A stretch of DNA of 7,819 nucleotides from Rhodobacteraceae bacterium UBA2553. GTDB taxonomy: Bacteria; Pseudomonadota; Alphaproteobacteria; Rhodobacterales; Rhodobacteraceae. The notes beneath the pieces were generated by a model. That model was not told the origin of the DNA. It searched no databases and was given only the letters and a program-made list of their open reading frames with translations. The first letter of the stretch is position 1, and each line of letters starts with the position of its first letter. The position numbers and the translations under genes were made by a program. The DNA is taken from positions 1 to 7,819 of the forward strand of contig DDMF01000034.1 of assembly GCA_002340515.1 (NCBI GenBank), given 5' to 3'. This document shows, piece after piece, positions 6,495 to 7,819 of this stretch.

Positions 6495-7391
6495 TTACGC
6501 CTCTTCAAACAGGCCTTTTTCAGCGGCCAATTCCTGCATCCGGGTTTGCAGCTTTTCAAAGGCGCGCACTTCGATCTGACGGATCCGTTCGCGGCTGACA
6601 TCATAAATCCCCGACAGATCCTCCAGCGTGACCGGCTTATCCTTCAACCGGCGCTGGGTCAGAATGTCCTTTTCACGGTCATTCAGCACTTCCATGGATT
6701 GCGTCAACAGATCGCGGCGCACCGACAGCTCATTGGCTTCGGCGTAGTCCCCGGCCTGATCCGCATCTTCATCCTCAAGCCATTCCTGCCATTCCATCGC
6801 CCCTTCGCCGTCCGCCGAAATGGTCGCATTCAACGACGCATCCCCGCCCGACATGCGGCGGTTCATGGAAATGACCTCTTGCTCAGTTACATTCAGATCA
6901 TTGGCAATTTTGGCCACGTTTTCGGGGCGCAGATCCCCCTCTTCCAACGCGCCGATGCGGGCCTTGGCTTTGCGCAGGTTGAAAAACAGCTTTTTCTGCG
7001 CGGAAGTTGTGCCCAATTTCACCATCGACCACGAACGCAGCACATATTCCTGAATGCTCGCGCGGATCCACCACATCGCATAGGTGGCGAGGCGAAACCC
7101 CTTTTCCGGGTCAAATTTCTTGACCGCCTGCATCAGACCCACATTGGCCTCGGAAATCACCTCGGCCTGCGGCAATCCATAGCCGCGATAGCCCATGGCA
7201 ATTTTCGCCGCCAATCGCAGGTGGCTTGTGACCATCTTATGCGCGGATTTGCTGTCTTGATGGTCCACCCACCGTTTGGCGAGCATATATTCTTCTTCCG
7301 GTTCCAACATGGGAAACTTGCGGATCTCCTGAAGGTAACGGTTCAAACCGCCTTCGGGGGTGGGTGCCGGTAGGTTCTTGTAATTGCTCAT
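6495..7391 (-). CDS. rpoH: RNA polymerase heat-shock sigma factor RpoH (sigma32)
   Basis: An alternative sigma factor of 298 residues that directs core RNA polymerase to chaperone and protease promoters. Region 1.2/2.1 begins at NRYLQEIRKFPMLEPEEEY (17-35). Region 2 includes SEANVGLMQAV (80-90) and the DNA-melting segment FRLATYAMWWIRASIQEY (99-116). The RpoH box QKKLFFNLR (132-140), specific to this subfamily, separates it from RpoD. Region 4.2 carries the helix-turn-helix VTLEDLSGIYDVSRERIRQIE (254-274). The ATG at 7389-7391 (MSNYKNLPAPTPEGG) is chosen because it matches family N-termini. The AGGAGG at 7409-7404 is 12 bases away, longer than usual, with a weaker AAAGAA closer. The frame continues upstream to a GTG at 7475, which would add 28 residues; I think this is leader. 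Many Rhodobacterales have two rpoH genes and I cannot tell which this is. Confidence 0.95.
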   Translation of the reverse strand: MSNYKNLPAPTPEGGLNRYLQEIRKFPMLEPEEEYMLAKRWVDHQDSKSAHKMVTSHLRLAAKIAMGYRGYGLPQAEVISEANVGLMQAVKKFDPEKGFRLATYAMWWIRASIQEYVLRSWSMVKLGTTSAQKKLFFNLRKAKARIGALEEGDLRPENVAKIANDLNVTEQEVISMNRRMSGGDASLNATISADGEGAMEWQEWLEDEDADQAGDYAEANELSVRRDLLTQSMEVLNDREKDILTQRRLKDKPVTLEDLSGIYDVSRERIRQIEVRAFEKLQTRMQELAAEKGLFEEA

Positions 7392-7399
7392 ATTCTTTA

Positions 7400-7414
7400 T
7401 GGCCCTCCTGGCCA
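7400..7414 (-). promoter_or_regulatory. rpoH Shine-Dalgarno placed in a hairpin loop
   Basis: On the transcript, UGGCC (7414-7410), AGGAG (7409-7405) and GGCCA (7404-7400) form a 5-bp GC-rich stem whose 5-base loop is the Shine-Dalgarno core. The sixth SD base is in the stem. It lies 8 bases before the AUG. Such a fold could hold ribosome access back and be opened by heat, or shorten the effective spacing. Both are inference. Confidence 0.45.
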
Positions 7415-7433
7415 AGCTCTTCCTGTCAGCTCG

Positions 7434-7459
7434 CTCGATGTTTCGAGGCTTAACATCGA
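7434..7459 (-). repeat. Overlapping inverted repeats in the rpoH leader
   Basis: TCGATGTT (7435-7442) pairs perfectly with AACATCGA (7452-7459) over a 9-base loop. The same left arm is also part of CTCGA (7434-7438) / TCGAG (7443-7447) with a four-base loop. The two folds exclude each other in RNA. They lie just downstream of the proposed rpoH promoter, so they would be at the 5' end of the transcript. Confidence 0.45.
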
Positions 7460-7486
7460 AATAGTCCCTTTCCACAGATTTTCAAG
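7459..7486 (-). promoter_or_regulatory. CTTG-type (heat-shock-like) promoter upstream of rpoH
   Basis: On the minus strand CTTGAAAA (7486-7479) is followed, 18 bp after CTTG, by CTATTT (7464-7459). Alphaproteobacterial RpoH promoters have CTTG at -35 and a CYTATNT-like -10 at about this distance, so rpoH may transcribe itself. The -10 match is partial. The transcript would begin near 7452 and have a leader of about 60 nt. Confidence 0.4.
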
Positions 7487-7532
7487 AGGGACATATCCAA
7501 TTTCTGTTACCGCTATATGAAACCTCAGGCGC

Positions 7533-7569
7533 CGCTTTGTGAAGGGGGCTCACGCACTCGTGCAAAGCG
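7533..7569 (-). terminator. Nested inverted repeat after the cardiolipin synthase gene, possible terminator
   Basis: CGCTTTG (7533-7539) pairs with CAAAGCG (7563-7569), and inside it CACG (7551-7554) pairs with CGTG (7559-7562). It starts 25 bp beyond the stop of the minus-strand phospholipase D family gene. No T tract follows, so it might instead be a regulatory dyad for rpoH. Confidence 0.3.
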
Positions 7570-7594
7570 TTTCAGTTTTGGGAAATCCCGGCGT

Positions 7595-7819
7595 TTATAA
7601 AAGTGGTGCCAAAGTGCCCATACCGTTGATCACCAAGCGTCGTGCCCGCGTCCAAGCGACCACATCTTCCCGCAGGACCTGCTCAGAGCTTTCTAAGAAC
7701 CGTTCTTGTTGCGCGCAAATTTCGCCCACCACATCAGCCCCCTGCACCATCATGGAGTTTTCAAAGTTCAGATCGAAACTGCGCCGGTCCAGATTGGCGG
7801 ATCCCACCAGCGCCACCTG
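7595..7819 (-). CDS. cls: Cardiolipin synthase / phospholipase D family protein, C-terminal fragment
   Basis: Only the last 74 residues are in the window; the rest lies beyond the right edge. The visible segment opens with QVALVGSANLDRRSFDLNF, the second half of the C-terminal HKD motif (HxK-x4-D-x6-GSxN); His, Lys and Asp would be just outside the window. The GSANLDRRS signature followed by FENSMMV is typical of membrane cardiolipin synthases, which join two phosphatidylglycerols or transfer a phosphatidyl group in the inner membrane. The tail, about 50 residues rich in charged residues (ERFLESSEQVLREDVVAW), fits the family's C-terminus. Another phospholipase D-type transferase is possible. 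The gene ends 204 bp upstream of the rpoH start on the same strand, with inverted repeats and a promoter between, so they are probably separate units. Confidence 0.82.
   Translation of the reverse strand, partial: QVALVGSANLDRRSFDLNFENSMMVQGADVVGEICAQQERFLESSEQVLREDVVAWTRARRLVINGMGTLAPLL

Noticed and set aside
6546..7373. A plus-strand open frame of 275 codons opposite rpoH
   Set aside because: It is antisense to RpoH over its whole length with a low-information His/Phe/Arg-rich product, so it is a shadow.
1..7819. CRISPR array, insertion sequence or defence/phage cluster
   Set aside because: No regularly spaced repeats, transposase motifs, terminal inverted repeats or phage-type genes are present; the gene content is housekeeping.

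Overview
The window looks like chromosomal DNA from a marine alphaproteobacterium of the order Rhodobacterales (Roseobacter-type). The basis is the GC-rich codon use, the close resemblance of the RpoH, PBP1A and M3 peptidase sequences to those of that group as I remember them, and a GTG start on PBP1A. No database search was possible, so the placement is inference.

Layout from left to right. (1) A bifunctional class A penicillin-binding protein (PBP1A) on the minus strand enters from the left edge; the cut falls exactly at its KTG motif. It starts at 2069 with GTG. (2) A 245-base divergent promoter region (2070-2314) holds a good sigma70-type promoter for PBP1A, with a 12-bp alternating GC palindrome in its spacer, and a triple TCTTG-N-CAA repeat just ahead of the next gene. 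(3) A PepF/M3 family oligoendopeptidase is on the plus strand (2315-4150). (4) Two strong inverted repeats (4196-4275) separate it from a convergent small orphan gene of 103 residues (4281-4592, minus strand) in a visibly more AT-rich islet that runs to about 4810. (5) A YbiI-like C4 zinc-finger protein (4825-5094, minus) is divergent from a membrane-anchored M19 dipeptidase (5229-6404, plus). (6) A bidirectional terminator (6430-6464) sits between the dipeptidase and convergent rpoH, the heat-shock sigma factor (6495-7391, minus). Its leader carries a CTTG-type promoter and several potential RNA hairpins, one of which places the Shine-Dalgarno sequence in its loop. (7) The last residues of a cardiolipin synthase/phospholipase D family protein (7595 to the right edge, minus) close the window.

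The content is mostly housekeeping: cell-wall synthesis (PBP1A), peptide turnover (PepF and the M19 dipeptidase), membrane lipid synthesis (cardiolipin synthase) and stress transcription (RpoH). Most genes appear to be single transcription units with their own promoters and terminators, so no multi-gene operon or clearly new multi-gene system is visible. The points most worth a second look are the structured rpoH leader, the triple repeat ahead of pepF, and the AT-rich orphan-gene islet.
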